Of a stretch of 36,872 nucleotides of DNA, positions 7,088 to 15,415 are shown piece by piece. Within the stretch, counting starts at the first letter, position 1. Each line of letters opens with the position of its first letter. The DNA is from Bacteriovoracaceae bacterium. Its GTDB lineage: Bacteria > Bdellovibrionota > Bacteriovoracia > Bacteriovoracales > Bacteriovoracaceae. The stretch covers positions 1 through 36,872 of the forward strand of contig QKCN01000115.1 of assembly GCA_003245675.1 (NCBI GenBank). Direction: 5' to 3'. A program made the position numbers and the translations under genes. The notes beneath the pieces are model-generated. The model was not told the origin of the DNA, made no database searches, and saw only the letters and a program-made list of their open reading frames with translations.

Positions 7088-8260
7088 CTATGCCAGTTTG
7101 ATGGAATAAATGACTTTGCCATCCTGATAACTGCGTATTACTTTGTGGGGATTGAGCAGATCAGGAACTTGCATCTCTTTTTTTACCGTTTCAAAGCGCG
7201 AAGAAGAACTATAGTTTCCAAATTCATCTTTTACTTTGTCTTCAAAACGACGAGAGTAGGTGAGTCTAAGCAGTCGATCTTGTACATTAAGAGAGATCGT
7301 ATCTTTTTCATGTTCTGGAACTGCTATTTCGACCATGTACTGATTATCAAGTTTATAAACTTGGGGTTCTAACTCTCTCATATGATAAAACTGATCTTGC
7401 ATTTTGTTCCGTGTGAGATCTGTCTCGGTACTGTGACTGAGTTTGACATCATTGAGCTCGGTTGATGTTCTTTCTTTGAGCATTTCCAAATGTTGTTTGT
7501 GATCGGTAATGATTTTTTGGAATTGACGATCAAAGGACTCTCTTTGTTGTTCAACTTTTTGTAAATGAGCCTGCCGCATTTGGTTCAATGCATCTTGATT
7601 CATTTCTGTAACAGTCGCTACTTGCTTGCGATTAGCTTTATCTAGTCCTGTGAGCACCTTGCTTTGGTCATATTTTTGTTTGTTTAGAGCTTCAAAATAC
7701 TTAATGTCATTGCCTGAGAGTTCTTTTAAATATTTTTCCTGACGATCGCGTAAGTCATGCTTTTGTTTTTGGTCAAGGGCATTGCCTTTGTGCTCAAAAT
7801 CACGTTTAAGTGATGCCACTTCTCGTTCCGATTTGGTTCTGATCTCATTAATCTTTTCCCCAAAATCTTTTTGCTGTGTTTGCATTTGATCATGGTTTTT
7901 GGCAAAGTTGACATCGAGACGTTCTCGAAAAGAGTTTTCTTGGCCCATCAATGTTGTATTGGCCACTTTTTTTTGTGTCTCTAATTCTTGTGCAAGGGCA
8001 TCCCGGGTTTTAACGGCGCTATCTTTAATTTCAGTAAGAATGCGTTCATTCTCATTTAAGGAGTCGAGAATGCGCTGCTGATTCTTTCCGTGCTGTTTGG
8101 CGAGGGTGACTTGTCCTGCTTCTTCTGCTTTTTGGCGTTCCTCACCAAAACGATTTTGAATCGTTTGCAGCTTTTGGCGTTGCTCTTTATAGAGTTGGCG
8201 TAGCTCGTAGTCTTGTTTATTTCTCGCCTCTTTGACTTCAGAAGAAAGGTTAAGACTCAT
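7088..8260 (-). CDS. long coiled coil fused to an HSP20-like domain
   Basis: The 390-residue product has no signal peptide. Residues 1-290 are one long, Gln/Lys/Glu-rich coiled coil with almost no Gly or Pro. Residues 296-390 switch to a beta-sandwich pattern resembling alpha-crystallin/HSP20: PQVYKLDNQYMVEIAVP (strands 2-3), DTISLNVQDRLLRLTYSRR (strands 4-5), RFETVKKEMQVPDLLNP and RSYQDGKVIYSIKLA (the A-x-x-x-G-x-L position reads SYQDGKVIY). HSP20 proteins usually have a short variable N-terminus, so this fusion is unusual. AAGGAG lies inside the upstream gene, whose stop overlaps this start by 11 bases. It is the last gene of a three-gene operon. Confidence 0.8.
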   Translation of the reverse strand: MSLNLSSEVKEARNKQDYELRQLYKEQRQKLQTIQNRFGEERQKAEEAGQVTLAKQHGKNQQRILDSLNENERILTEIKDSAVKTRDALAQELETQKKVANTTLMGQENSFRERLDVNFAKNHDQMQTQQKDFGEKINEIRTKSEREVASLKRDFEHKGNALDQKQKHDLRDRQEKYLKELSGNDIKYFEALNKQKYDQSKVLTGLDKANRKQVATVTEMNQDALNQMRQAHLQKVEQQRESFDRQFQKIITDHKQHLEMLKERTSTELNDVKLSHSTETDLTRNKMQDQFYHMRELEPQVYKLDNQYMVEIAVPEHEKDTISLNVQDRLLRLTYSRRFEDKVKDEFGNYSSSSRFETVKKEMQVPDLLNPHKVIRSYQDGKVIYSIKLA

Positions 8261-8549
8261 CTAGTACTCCTTCTTCTTTTAAAATAGTGTCATAGGGATT
8301 GGCACAGTATTCTTGAAAACTACTCGTATTTCCTGGACACATCCAGGTTCGAAGCATATCAACTTTGATAGAACTATCGCCACCATGATAAGCGACATAG
8401 GAAACAGGATCGAGAGAGGAGGTGACCAGATAGGGTTTGCTGTGCTCTGCTGAAAGTAAACGAGAGCGGACATAATACTGATAGACTCGATATTCTGCAG
8501 ATGCAGCAAAAGAAAGAAGAAATAGTGAAAAGCAGATAATTCTTTTCAT
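8250..8549 (-). CDS. small exported protein of unknown function
   Basis: The product has 99 residues and a good signal peptide (MKRIICFSLFLLSFAASA, cleavage before EYR). The mature part of about 80 residues contains two cysteines (WMCPG and EYCAN) that could form one disulfide. GAGGAG precedes the ATG and lies within the end of the preceding gene, two bases after whose stop it begins. Its own 3' end overlaps the coiled-coil/HSP20 gene. The family is not recognised. Being sandwiched between two cytoplasmic-looking proteins suggests an envelope-linked assembly. Confidence 0.75.
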   Translation of the reverse strand: MKRIICFSLFLLSFAASAEYRVYQYYVRSRLLSAEHSKPYLVTSSLDPVSYVAYHGGDSSIKVDMLRTWMCPGNTSSFQEYCANPYDTILKEEGVLDES

Positions 8550-8551
8550 TT

Positions 8552-8908
8552 TTAGTGAAGCTCCTCATCTGTATCTAGCATTCTTTCTTCTACGACTTGT
8601 AAAAAGGATTGTATAAATTTATTGCGATCTTTGTCTGAGAGAGCAAGCAATACTGTTCTTTGGCGTTCTAAACTTTTATGACGTGCTAAAATTTTATAAA
8701 CTTCTAGGACAAGCCGACTTGCTGAACTGGCATTTTGCCTGCGCATTTTTGCATCTCGCAGTGCAGAGTAGCTTTCGCGAATCCATGAGGGATAAAAAAG
8801 AGGAAAGTGACCATGAGTGCCCAATATAAGTAAATGCTCTAATTCTTTAACTGCACGAGGATCAATATTTGGGCCATTTAAATAGTTTTTGATCTCTTTC
8901 ATATCCAT
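8552..8908 (-). CDS. small helical protein of unknown function
   Basis: The 118-residue product is all-helical by pattern, with no signal peptide or membrane segment. It has a central PLFYPSWIRESYSALRDAKM segment followed by charged helices, LVLEVYKILARHKSLERQ and KFIQSFLQVVEERM. AAAGGTGG precedes the ATG at good distance; a second in-frame ATG two codons later is possible. It is first in the operon 8908-7088. The family is not recognised. Confidence 0.72.
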   Translation of the reverse strand: MDMKEIKNYLNGPNIDPRAVKELEHLLILGTHGHFPLFYPSWIRESYSALRDAKMRRQNASSASRLVLEVYKILARHKSLERQRTVLLALSDKDRNKFIQSFLQVVEERMLDTDEELH

Positions 8909-9037
8909 AGGACCACCTTTTGTTACTTCTATTTTATAATAGCGCGCTGCTAATTTTGAGCGGGTACGAATTGCCGATGCCTGATACTTGACTAGAGTGG
9001 TTGGTTATCGCCCTTTCTTTTTGTCGGAAGCTGTAAG

Positions 9038-9065
9038 TTGAATATTCTTTAAAATATTGTAGAAT
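9038..9065 (+). promoter_or_regulatory. sigma-70-type promoter for the outer-membrane protein gene
   Basis: TTGAAT (9038-9043), a 16-base spacer and TAGAAT (9060-9065). The predicted start gives a leader of about 40 bases that contains the hairpin at 9077-9094. Confidence 0.6.
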
Positions 9066-9076
9066 CAAACTCAGTT

Positions 9077-9106
9077 ACTCCCAGGATGGGGAGTTCACAT
9101 AGGAGT
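9077..9106 (+). promoter_or_regulatory. 5' leader hairpin with alternative pairing to the Shine-Dalgarno
   Basis: ACTCCC (9077-9082) pairs with GGGAGT (9089-9094). The same ACTCC can instead pair with GGAGT at 9102-9106, which is the Shine-Dalgarno of the gene at 9111. The two pairings exclude each other. Confidence 0.45.
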
Positions 9107-9110
9107 TTTC

Positions 9111-10073
9111 ATGAAGAAAATCTTTTTAGGTACTTTATCCTTCTCATTATTTCTTATAAATATTTCAGCTTGGGCCCTAGTTGATTACGGTGAAGATGAT
9201 ACAGTACGTATTAAACAATATGCTCCTCAGAAAAAAGCGGCCAATAAATCATATGGCGCAATCGCTAATTCATCCCCGGCAAGCACAGGTGGGTGGACCT
9301 TTGATTTTAACTTTTCAGCAAGTTATGAGTCTCTTGCTTTGGAAATTCCTGAGGAAGGAGCTGAAGGAAAATTAAGTCTTATCCGTGAACAATTAAATAT
9401 CAGGACTAATAAGGGTGCTTGGCTAGAACTTGGCTTTTTCCATTCTGCGTATGATAATTTGAGCTATAACGGAGTTGAGCAAGAAGAGATTTCTTCCTCC
9501 TATCAAAATGGTAATCCACGAGTCTTATTAGGGATTAACTGGTTGAGTTTGTCAGATCTTCAAGGGAGTATGTCTTTGGACACCTATCTGGGAGCAAGTT
9601 TTGCGGCCAGTGGAGCTCCTTATGGTGGACACTCTCGTGATGATAAAATTTTGGGAATGGCCGTGGCCAAGCGTATTAACATGATGCTGTTTAAGCTTGG
9701 AGGAGAGTATATCATCACAGGCAATGCCAAGGAAGCAGAAGAAGTTCAAATCGGGGATCTTACGCGTTTAACTGCCGGTTTGGGATATATCGTTTCTAAT
9801 GATATTCGTCTCTCACTAGAGTGGACTCAGACAGAGGTTTCTGCGGCCGATAAACTTTTGCGTATGCCCCGCTTAGAAGAAAATTATAAATTTTCGGTTT
9901 TGACTCCACGTATGCTTTTGAATTTTACACCTAATCTTGCTCTTGATTTAGGTGCAAGTTTTCAAACAAGGGTTGTCGGTGGTAAAAAATCAGATTTGGC
10001 CAAAGCAGGTCTTTTAGAATATCAGGGAGCTTTGGGCAATACTATGTTTGCTGGGCTCAACGTGTTCTTTTAA
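9111..10073 (+). CDS. outer-membrane beta-barrel protein
   Basis: This 320-residue protein has a signal peptide (MKKIFLGTLSFSLFLINISAWA). From about residue 60 it shows alternating polar/hydrophobic strands ending in aromatic residues (GWTFDFNFSASYESL, AWLELGFFHSAYDNL, LTAGLGYIVSNDIRLSLEW) and finishes with AGLNVFF. A terminal Phe is the signal for insertion by the BAM complex. Strand number looks like 10-14, so it is probably a small channel or structural barrel; the substrate is unknown. AGGAG lies 5 bases before the ATG. The 5' leader has a hairpin that can mask this site. The next gene follows 11 bases later and may be co-transcribed. Confidence 0.85.
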   Translation: MKKIFLGTLSFSLFLINISAWALVDYGEDDTVRIKQYAPQKKAANKSYGAIANSSPASTGGWTFDFNFSASYESLALEIPEEGAEGKLSLIREQLNIRTNKGAWLELGFFHSAYDNLSYNGVEQEEISSSYQNGNPRVLLGINWLSLSDLQGSMSLDTYLGASFAASGAPYGGHSRDDKILGMAVAKRINMMLFKLGGEYIITGNAKEAEEVQIGDLTRLTAGLGYIVSNDIRLSLEWTQTEVSAADKLLRMPRLEENYKFSVLTPRMLLNFTPNLALDLGASFQTRVVGGKKSDLAKAGLLEYQGALGNTMFAGLNVFF

Positions 10074-10084
10074 GGTTTCGCTTC

Positions 10085-10939
10085 ATGTTTTTAGAAAAAC
10101 TTTACTGGTGTTCTTACTGCGCTAAGCAGGCAAAAAATTTGCATGAATTTTTAAAAGTTGATGAAGTCCCGGCCCGCATTTTTTGTTGTGAGGAATGTGC
10201 TCTAAGTTTTTATTCACCCCTGATTGGTCATATCAAAGAAGAGGAAAAAAAAGTTCGAGCAGAACTTGCTCTTCGTGAAAGTAATTTGGAGGGGAGGCAT
10301 TTTGAAGCCTCTTTGGTTGAAGATGCTATGGCCTCTGCTGATGAGCAATGGTTTTTCAATTTCAATGACTTTGATAAAATTCATTTCTTTTTGAAAAAGC
10401 AGAACAATTATTTCATGTTGGTTGCGGGAATTACTGTTGAAAATGAAGTGGCAATGATTCTTCATGTGACAGCAACTCAGAGCGAGGCGCTCATTAAGCA
10501 CTTCAAGCAAACACAGCAAAAAAAGAGCGAACAATTTTCTCGTGAAGATGAATCAATGTTACAAAATCAGTTAGCTCCGGAATTGATGGATAAAATAGGC
10601 AACAAAAAATCAGTCTTGTTAGCGACACTTCTCGAAAATCGCAGTGAAGAGGATATTCCCTTTGAGCAGTATCATCACTATGATGATTTTTTAATGCAGA
10701 CTTTACAAGAGCCAGAAGAGCTCTATGAATATGTCGATGACGAAAATGATCGCATTATGGTTTTTATCAAAAACTTTGCTAAAGGGACTGGTGCTTTCTT
10801 TTATTTGGCCATTTGCTTAAAAGATGAATCCACGGGGAAGGGTATGGCCTTGCCGATTCTTGCCTTTCCAACGGTTGATGGTAATCTCATTCAATTGTAT
10901 AAGCAGGGTGAAAAACATTTTTCACCCGTTCTTAATTAG
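10085..10939 (+). CDS. zinc-finger-like cytoplasmic protein of unknown function
   Basis: The 284-residue protein has no signal peptide. The N-terminus has C9-x2-C12-x21-C34-C35-x2-C38 followed by an aromatic stretch (LSFYSP), similar to the TRASH/MYM-type treble-clef arrangement that holds one zinc. A helical, charged middle section follows. The last 90 residues (FLMQTLQEPEELYEY, RIMVFIKNFAKG, AFFYLAICLKDES, LAFPTVDGNLI) form an alpha+beta domain faintly reminiscent of PBECR-type nuclease-like domains; I would not rely on that. It lies 11 bases after the barrel gene. Its stop is one base from the stop of the convergent lipoprotein gene. Confidence 0.78.
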   Translation: MFLEKLYWCSYCAKQAKNLHEFLKVDEVPARIFCCEECALSFYSPLIGHIKEEEKKVRAELALRESNLEGRHFEASLVEDAMASADEQWFFNFNDFDKIHFFLKKQNNYFMLVAGITVENEVAMILHVTATQSEALIKHFKQTQQKKSEQFSREDESMLQNQLAPELMDKIGNKKSVLLATLLENRSEEDIPFEQYHHYDDFLMQTLQEPEELYEYVDDENDRIMVFIKNFAKGTGAFFYLAICLKDESTGKGMALPILAFPTVDGNLIQLYKQGEKHFSPVLN

Positions 10940-10940
10940 C

Positions 10941-11642
10941 TTAATTGTAATCGTATATTTCGACGTTCAGATAAGGAATGACTTGGTCAAAGTACCAGCA
11001 AGCACATGTGGGATAGTACTGTAGTTGGCTGGCACTTAGGCTGGTTCCCAATTCTGAGCAGGAAACCATTTGCGTGCCATAAACAAAATAATCCATTTGA
11101 GAATAGGATTTAGAGTAAGTCATGCAGTTCTCAAAATAGTCGCGATGAGTTTTTCGGACAACCATTAGTCCATTAAAACTTTGGGTACTGCTGAGATTGG
11201 AATAAGTAGAAACGGTGATATCGTATTTGATTTCTCCTTTGCTGTGGGTAAGGCAAGTTCTATCCCCAATTTTTTGCACGACCCCAGATGAGTTGCGATA
11301 AGTCGGATAGAAGCAAGTTGCGGTATCGGAAGTGGCTTCATACCCAAACTTGAAGGCAAATTTATTCAGAGAAAGAGTACTGCGGCAAGCTCCTACGCGG
11401 AGGACGTCACTTTTTGTACTACTAGAAGAGTAGTAGGCGAGATTACAGCTTTCGTAGCCGGAAATATCACCAATATTAATATTACTTGTATATTCGCTTT
11501 CTTCATCATCGCTAGCAGCATCTTCTGCCGTTGAGGCGGCGGAACTTGAACCACTTAATAAACTTTTTGAGCGTATTGCTCGGGGGGCATCGCAAGCGGC
11601 AAGAAATAAAAGAGCGATAAGGCAAAATAAAAGTTTTTTCAT
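10941..11642 (-). CDS. secreted lipoprotein, Ser- and Cys-rich
   Basis: The 233-residue lipoprotein has a textbook lipobox: MKKLLFCLIALLFLAAC, acylated Cys at 17, followed by D. Asp at position +2 would favour inner-membrane retention under E. coli Lol rules, which may not apply here. A Ser/Ala/Asp/Glu-rich linker (about residues 30-62) leads to a Tyr/Ser-rich domain with eight or more cysteines (including CNLAYY, GACRS, ATCFY, RTCLT, ENCMTY, VSCSE, PTCACWY), likely disulfide-bonded. The start at 11642 follows AAGGGG; a longer start at 11672 would place residues before the signal peptide. A sigma-28-like promoter lies about 37 bases upstream. The family is unknown. Confidence 0.82.
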   Translation of the reverse strand: MKKLLFCLIALLFLAACDAPRAIRSKSLLSGSSSAASTAEDAASDDEESEYTSNINIGDISGYESCNLAYYSSSSTKSDVLRVGACRSTLSLNKFAFKFGYEATSDTATCFYPTYRNSSGVVQKIGDRTCLTHSKGEIKYDITVSTYSNLSSTQSFNGLMVVRKTHRDYFENCMTYSKSYSQMDYFVYGTQMVSCSELGTSLSASQLQYYPTCACWYFDQVIPYLNVEIYDYN

Positions 11643-11678
11643 AGCAGTCCCCTTAAAACTGTAGTTACTCAATGGTAT

Positions 11679-11706
11679 TTATCGGTTAATTGTGCTAAAA
11701 ACTTAA
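11679..11706 (-). promoter_or_regulatory. sigma-28/FliA-like promoter of the lipoprotein gene
   Basis: On the minus strand: TTAAG, a 16-base spacer, CCGATAA. The start codon at 11642 follows about 36 bases later with its own Shine-Dalgarno. Confidence 0.65.
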
Positions 11707-11731
11707 GTAAAGAGTTTTTCCAAGGTGAATA

Positions 11732-13003
11732 ATGTTTGGTCGTAAGTCTTTAATATTATTGTTAAGCTTAGCGCTCCCCTTAATCCTGTTGTTTGCAGGA
11801 GCTTTTTGGCTGATAAAATCACCATCATTTGCCTATGGTTTCTTGATGGGGGCCGATAATTTTAAGGGACTAGTTGCCCAAGAAAGTTTACCTGATCGCT
11901 ATAAATCTCCTCAATTCGAAGAAGTCCAAGAGGGTGGAATCGATATGAGTAATTGGGGTGTTTTTCAGTTTTTAAATTTTTCTTTGTCTTTACCCTCCTT
12001 TGATCCTTCGTATATTCCTGCGCCAGTCATTAAATTTATTGATAAGGACAATAAAAAAATACAGTTGGGTTTAGAAATTTATAACCTAGAAAGGATACCT
12101 CTGGTTTCCCTTTATTTTTTGCCTCCACAGCTTTTTAACTTCAAATTGAGTCACTCTTCTTTTTTTGAAATTCCCTTGGTGCGGTATTGGATTGGCAAGA
12201 GGGATCGGCAAAATATTTTTAAAGATCTTTTTAGTTTGGATTTAAGCTCTTCGCCCAAAGACTACGAAGAATTGTCATATTTTATTTTTATCGCAGAACT
12301 TCGCCTTCGCTCTTTCCCAGAGAAAACAAAAAGCTTTTTTTATCTAAAGGAAAAAGAGACTGGGATTATTGAATTGACTAGCACGAATGCAAGTTATCGC
12401 GCGGAAGCCTTCTATACACTTGCTTCTGATGGGAAAGTTGCATCGTATCTTTTGCGAACTCGTTTAGAGTATTCGGAAGCGGATCAGGTAAGACAAAATA
12501 TGATCATGAATATCAAGGGAGCTTCGCGTGGAGTCGGTGATGTCGACTTGCTTTATAAAGAATTTAAATCTCTGGCTTTTGCAGATAAGATTATTGCAAA
12601 GGGCTTTTTAATTCTGTTATCGGCCCTTAGTTTAGATCTTGGAAATGAAGGCCTTGTGCGTGAAATTATTTTTTACCTAGAGAAAGGTAATGCGCAAATG
12701 TTTCAGCTTGAACCTCTCTATAATTACAGTTTTGAAAAGTTTGGAACAAACTATTCGAATATTCCTGCGCGTTTGCGTGAAAATGCAGAAAGAGCTTTGA
12801 TGCGTCGAGCTCGTTTAGAACGCGAACAGGAAGAAGAGAGAGAGAGAGATAAGTTATTAAATTCGGTAGGGAAGGACCCTGATCTCGAGGAACAAGAAGT
12901 TAAAAAATTGTCTCCAGAAGAGCGTATTAAGTATTTTCTCAAGAAGGGGCGAGAGGAAAATCCCAATGCTCCGAAAGTGAAAAAACGTTTGATAATGGAT
13001 TAA
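11732..13003 (+). CDS. membrane-anchored protein of unknown function
   Basis: The 423-residue protein has one N-terminal transmembrane segment (about residues 6-28, LILLLSLALPLILLFAGAFW) preceded by GRK, so the bulk is probably periplasmic. The core mixes beta-rich (residues 70-230) and helical (250-330) regions. The C-terminal 70 residues are extremely charged (RARLEREQEEERERDK, then KKLSPEERIKYFLKKG) and probably form an exposed helix. AAGGTGA precedes the ATG. It lies 18 bases before gsk and may be co-transcribed with it. No family is recognised. Confidence 0.8.
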   Translation: MFGRKSLILLLSLALPLILLFAGAFWLIKSPSFAYGFLMGADNFKGLVAQESLPDRYKSPQFEEVQEGGIDMSNWGVFQFLNFSLSLPSFDPSYIPAPVIKFIDKDNKKIQLGLEIYNLERIPLVSLYFLPPQLFNFKLSHSSFFEIPLVRYWIGKRDRQNIFKDLFSLDLSSSPKDYEELSYFIFIAELRLRSFPEKTKSFFYLKEKETGIIELTSTNASYRAEAFYTLASDGKVASYLLRTRLEYSEADQVRQNMIMNIKGASRGVGDVDLLYKEFKSLAFADKIIAKGFLILLSALSLDLGNEGLVREIIFYLEKGNAQMFQLEPLYNYSFEKFGTNYSNIPARLRENAERALMRRARLEREQEEERERDKLLNSVGKDPDLEEQEVKKLSPEERIKYFLKKGREENPNAPKVKKRLIMD

Positions 13004-13021
13004 AAAATAAAGGACTATTAA

Positions 13022-14320
13022 ATGAGATTCCCTGGCAAGCGCAAAAGTAAACACTATTTTCCTGTTAAAGAAAGAGGTCGTATTCCACTTGATTTTGATT
13101 TTAATCGATTAGGATCTTCGTATATTGTCGGTATTGATCAACCACTTGTTGATGTTGAAATCAATGTAACAGAGGAATTTTTGGCAAAGTATAATTTGCA
13201 AAAGGGGCAGTCTTTTCTTTTGCCAGATCAAGTTGCTGATGAAATTTATGAGCATGCTCAAAAAAACAATCTCATTGTTGGGCAGTTTGCAGGAGGGGCT
13301 GTCGGTAATACTCTTCATAATTATTCTGTTCTTTCTGAGGATCGTTCCGTTCTTTTGGGAAGTATTAGTAAGAACATTACGGTTGGTGATTATGCCTTTA
13401 AATACATCTGTAATACTTCGACGAAGGTTGATCTTAATTATTTGCAACCCGTCGAGGGATCTTTAGGGCGCGCTTTTTGTTTTGTGACACCTGATGGAGA
13501 GCGAAGTTTTGGTATTAGTAAGGGCAGTGTAAATGATTTTTGCCCAGATTTTTTGCCTGAAGATATTGTAGCAAAAGCAAGTGCTTTGCTTTTGACTGCC
13601 TTTTTATTTCGAGATGAAGAGGAGCAGATCTATCAAGCAGCGATGAAAGCAGCAGACATTGCCAAGAAAAATAATATTCCAGTGGTGCTGACCTTGGGGA
13701 CTAGTTCTTTGGTTGAGGCTAAACATGAGCGTCTTTTAGATTTCGTAAACGAAAATGTCACCATACTTGCGATGAATGAATTAGAGGCTAAAGCTTTTAC
13801 CGGGCATGATGATCCTTTACTTGCAGGACAGTGGGCTTTAGATTATGTGGATGTAGTTTTGATTACAGAAGGGGAGCGTGGACTTTATTTAGCTGCCTAT
13901 GTTGATGAAGCAGCTGCTCGTTTGACCAAGGATGCTCTTCACAGTAAATCCATTGCGGAATACAATAAATATGAGTATAGCCGCGCAATGAAAAAATCAT
14001 GGTGTCAGCATCCTGTAAAAATCTACAGTCACATTAATCCTTATTTGGGAGGACCTGGCCGTATTACTAATACCAATGGCGCTGGAGATGCTGCATTGTC
14101 TGCATTATTGCATGATATTGCTTCTAACTGCTATCACCGCGAAATGGTTCCGAATTCACCTAAGCACGATAGAAACTTTTTGACGTATTCATCGATTTCT
14201 CAAATTTGTAAATATGCGAATCGTGTTAGCTATGAAGTTCTCATACAGAATTCTCCTCGACTTTCTCGAGGATTGCCTGCCCATGAGGATAGCTTAGAAG
14301 AAACTTACTGGGAGCGCTAA
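13022..14320 (+). CDS. gsk: inosine/guanosine kinase
   Basis: This PfkB-family enzyme phosphorylates inosine and guanosine to IMP and GMP for purine salvage. At 432 residues it matches the long Gsk type found in enterobacteria. From memory of E. coli Gsk, similarity runs from the first residues (RFPGKRKSKHYFPV), through QFAGGAVGNTLHNYSVL and CNTSTKVDLNYLQPV, to the C-terminus (RGLPAHEDSLEETYWER). The ATP/anion-hole motif with the catalytic Asp is NTNGAGD. AAAGGA precedes the start. For a bacterium that feeds on prey nucleic acids, salvaging nucleosides at one ATP each fits. The next gene starts 12 bases downstream. Confidence 0.95.
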   Translation: MRFPGKRKSKHYFPVKERGRIPLDFDFNRLGSSYIVGIDQPLVDVEINVTEEFLAKYNLQKGQSFLLPDQVADEIYEHAQKNNLIVGQFAGGAVGNTLHNYSVLSEDRSVLLGSISKNITVGDYAFKYICNTSTKVDLNYLQPVEGSLGRAFCFVTPDGERSFGISKGSVNDFCPDFLPEDIVAKASALLLTAFLFRDEEEQIYQAAMKAADIAKKNNIPVVLTLGTSSLVEAKHERLLDFVNENVTILAMNELEAKAFTGHDDPLLAGQWALDYVDVVLITEGERGLYLAAYVDEAAARLTKDALHSKSIAEYNKYEYSRAMKKSWCQHPVKIYSHINPYLGGPGRITNTNGAGDAALSALLHDIASNCYHREMVPNSPKHDRNFLTYSSISQICKYANRVSYEVLIQNSPRLSRGLPAHEDSLEETYWER

Positions 14321-14332
14321 AAAGGCAGTCAC

Positions 14333-15292
14333 ATGTCCTTAAATCAAAACCTGGCCAATGAACTAAAAGGAACTCTTTTTGAGTTCCTTGTCGCTGAAGA
14401 ATTAGTGCGATGTTTTGATTTAGATTTAGCAACCTTTTTAAAAGAGCAAGAAGCATCTATCCTACAGCAGCTACAGGAGTATCAACTCTATATTCGTCAA
14501 TATGATAAAAATCTTCTCTATCAACTTCCAAATCTCGCACGACGCTGCGTGAGTGATTTGCTTGATTCGTCTTTGTTTCCCAAAAAGCTGAATGCAATTA
14601 AATTGACTGGAAAATTAGAGCAAGACAATGAAGGTGATTTATTGATTAATAACAAGCTTCCACTGAGTCTTAAGTTGGTAAAGCACAATGCTTTTGTAAA
14701 TACTAAGAGTGCAGGGATTAAGAGCTTTTATACTTCTTATTGGGGTAGGGGATGGGATATGGCCCAACAATATCTCAATCAAGTTGTTGATGAAAGCTTT
14801 GAAGTCATGGCAGCAAACCTGCATGAAAGCGTAGGGATCGAGTATGCTGGAGATTTTAAAACTTGGGTCTCTTTGGGGCATTCTGATTTGCCAGGGCGGC
14901 TAGTAGGACAACAAAAAGAAATTTTACATGAGCACTATTTTCGAGTGATTGATCAAGTGTGGAAAGATTTCAAAGAATTTGAAGCGAAAAATAGATCTGA
15001 TTTTCTTCATAAGCTTTTACCTCTTATGGGATTAGGCAGTGAAGAGATTTTGCAGTTTATTTGTTTTCACAGTGGGACTCAGGGAGAAAATGCTTATCAA
15101 CATAAGGGGAGCTTGCTTTTGAATGCTCGATGTTTTCTTGAGGGTGACTGCCAATATCATTTAGAGAGAACTCAAGAGACGGCATCGTTTCTCATTTGCT
15201 TTTCGCATTTTCAATTGCAGATTAGGGTTAAGCCTATGAATGTCTTTACCGTTCCTGCTCTAAAGGTGAACTGTTCCGTAAAATATCAATAA
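14333..15292 (+). CDS. possible PD-(D/E)XK-type nuclease
   Basis: This 319-residue cytoplasmic protein has no clear family. The N-terminal third is helical with E17 in TLFEFLVAEEL. It is followed by GDLLINNKLPLSLKLVKH, where D102 and K114 (D-x9-S-x-K) lie on consecutive strands, then NTKSAGIKSF. That order (helix with Glu, strand Asp, strand with x-K) is what restriction-endonuclease-like folds show, so a nuclease is plausible; Ser in place of the usual Asp/Glu weakens the case. It may be co-transcribed with gsk. A perfect 9-bp inverted repeat (14367-14375 / 14381-14389, loop TTTTT) covers codons 12-19 and could affect translation. Confidence 0.72.
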   Translation: MSLNQNLANELKGTLFEFLVAEELVRCFDLDLATFLKEQEASILQQLQEYQLYIRQYDKNLLYQLPNLARRCVSDLLDSSLFPKKLNAIKLTGKLEQDNEGDLLINNKLPLSLKLVKHNAFVNTKSAGIKSFYTSYWGRGWDMAQQYLNQVVDESFEVMAANLHESVGIEYAGDFKTWVSLGHSDLPGRLVGQQKEILHEHYFRVIDQVWKDFKEFEAKNRSDFLHKLLPLMGLGSEEILQFICFHSGTQGENAYQHKGSLLLNARCFLEGDCQYHLERTQETASFLICFSHFQLQIRVKPMNVFTVPALKVNCSVKYQ

Positions 15293-15415
15293 GTTAAGTC
15301 TAGTATTTTTAGATAGTTCTCATATAGATTTCTCAATGCCTCTCGTAACGTATTGAAAAGACTACTTTTTGTCTTTGCTTTCCAAAAAGACCCTTTTGCC
15401 CCTATTTTAGGGGCA

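Noticed and set aside
9847-11859. Additional GCCGATAA-like words at about 9847 and 11853
   Set aside because: Both are inside coding frames in good codon context with no matching -35, so they are probably chance.
14367-14389. Perfect 9-bp stem with TTTTT loop in the early codons of the gene at 14333
   Set aside because: It has no T run after the stem, and one such repeat is expected by chance in a window of this size by my rough estimate. It is mentioned under the gene only.
15397-15415. GC-rich 6-bp hairpin in the gap before ygeY, considered as a terminator or riboswitch piece
   Set aside because: The stem is short, there is no T run, and it lies upstream of the likely promoter rather than in the leader.
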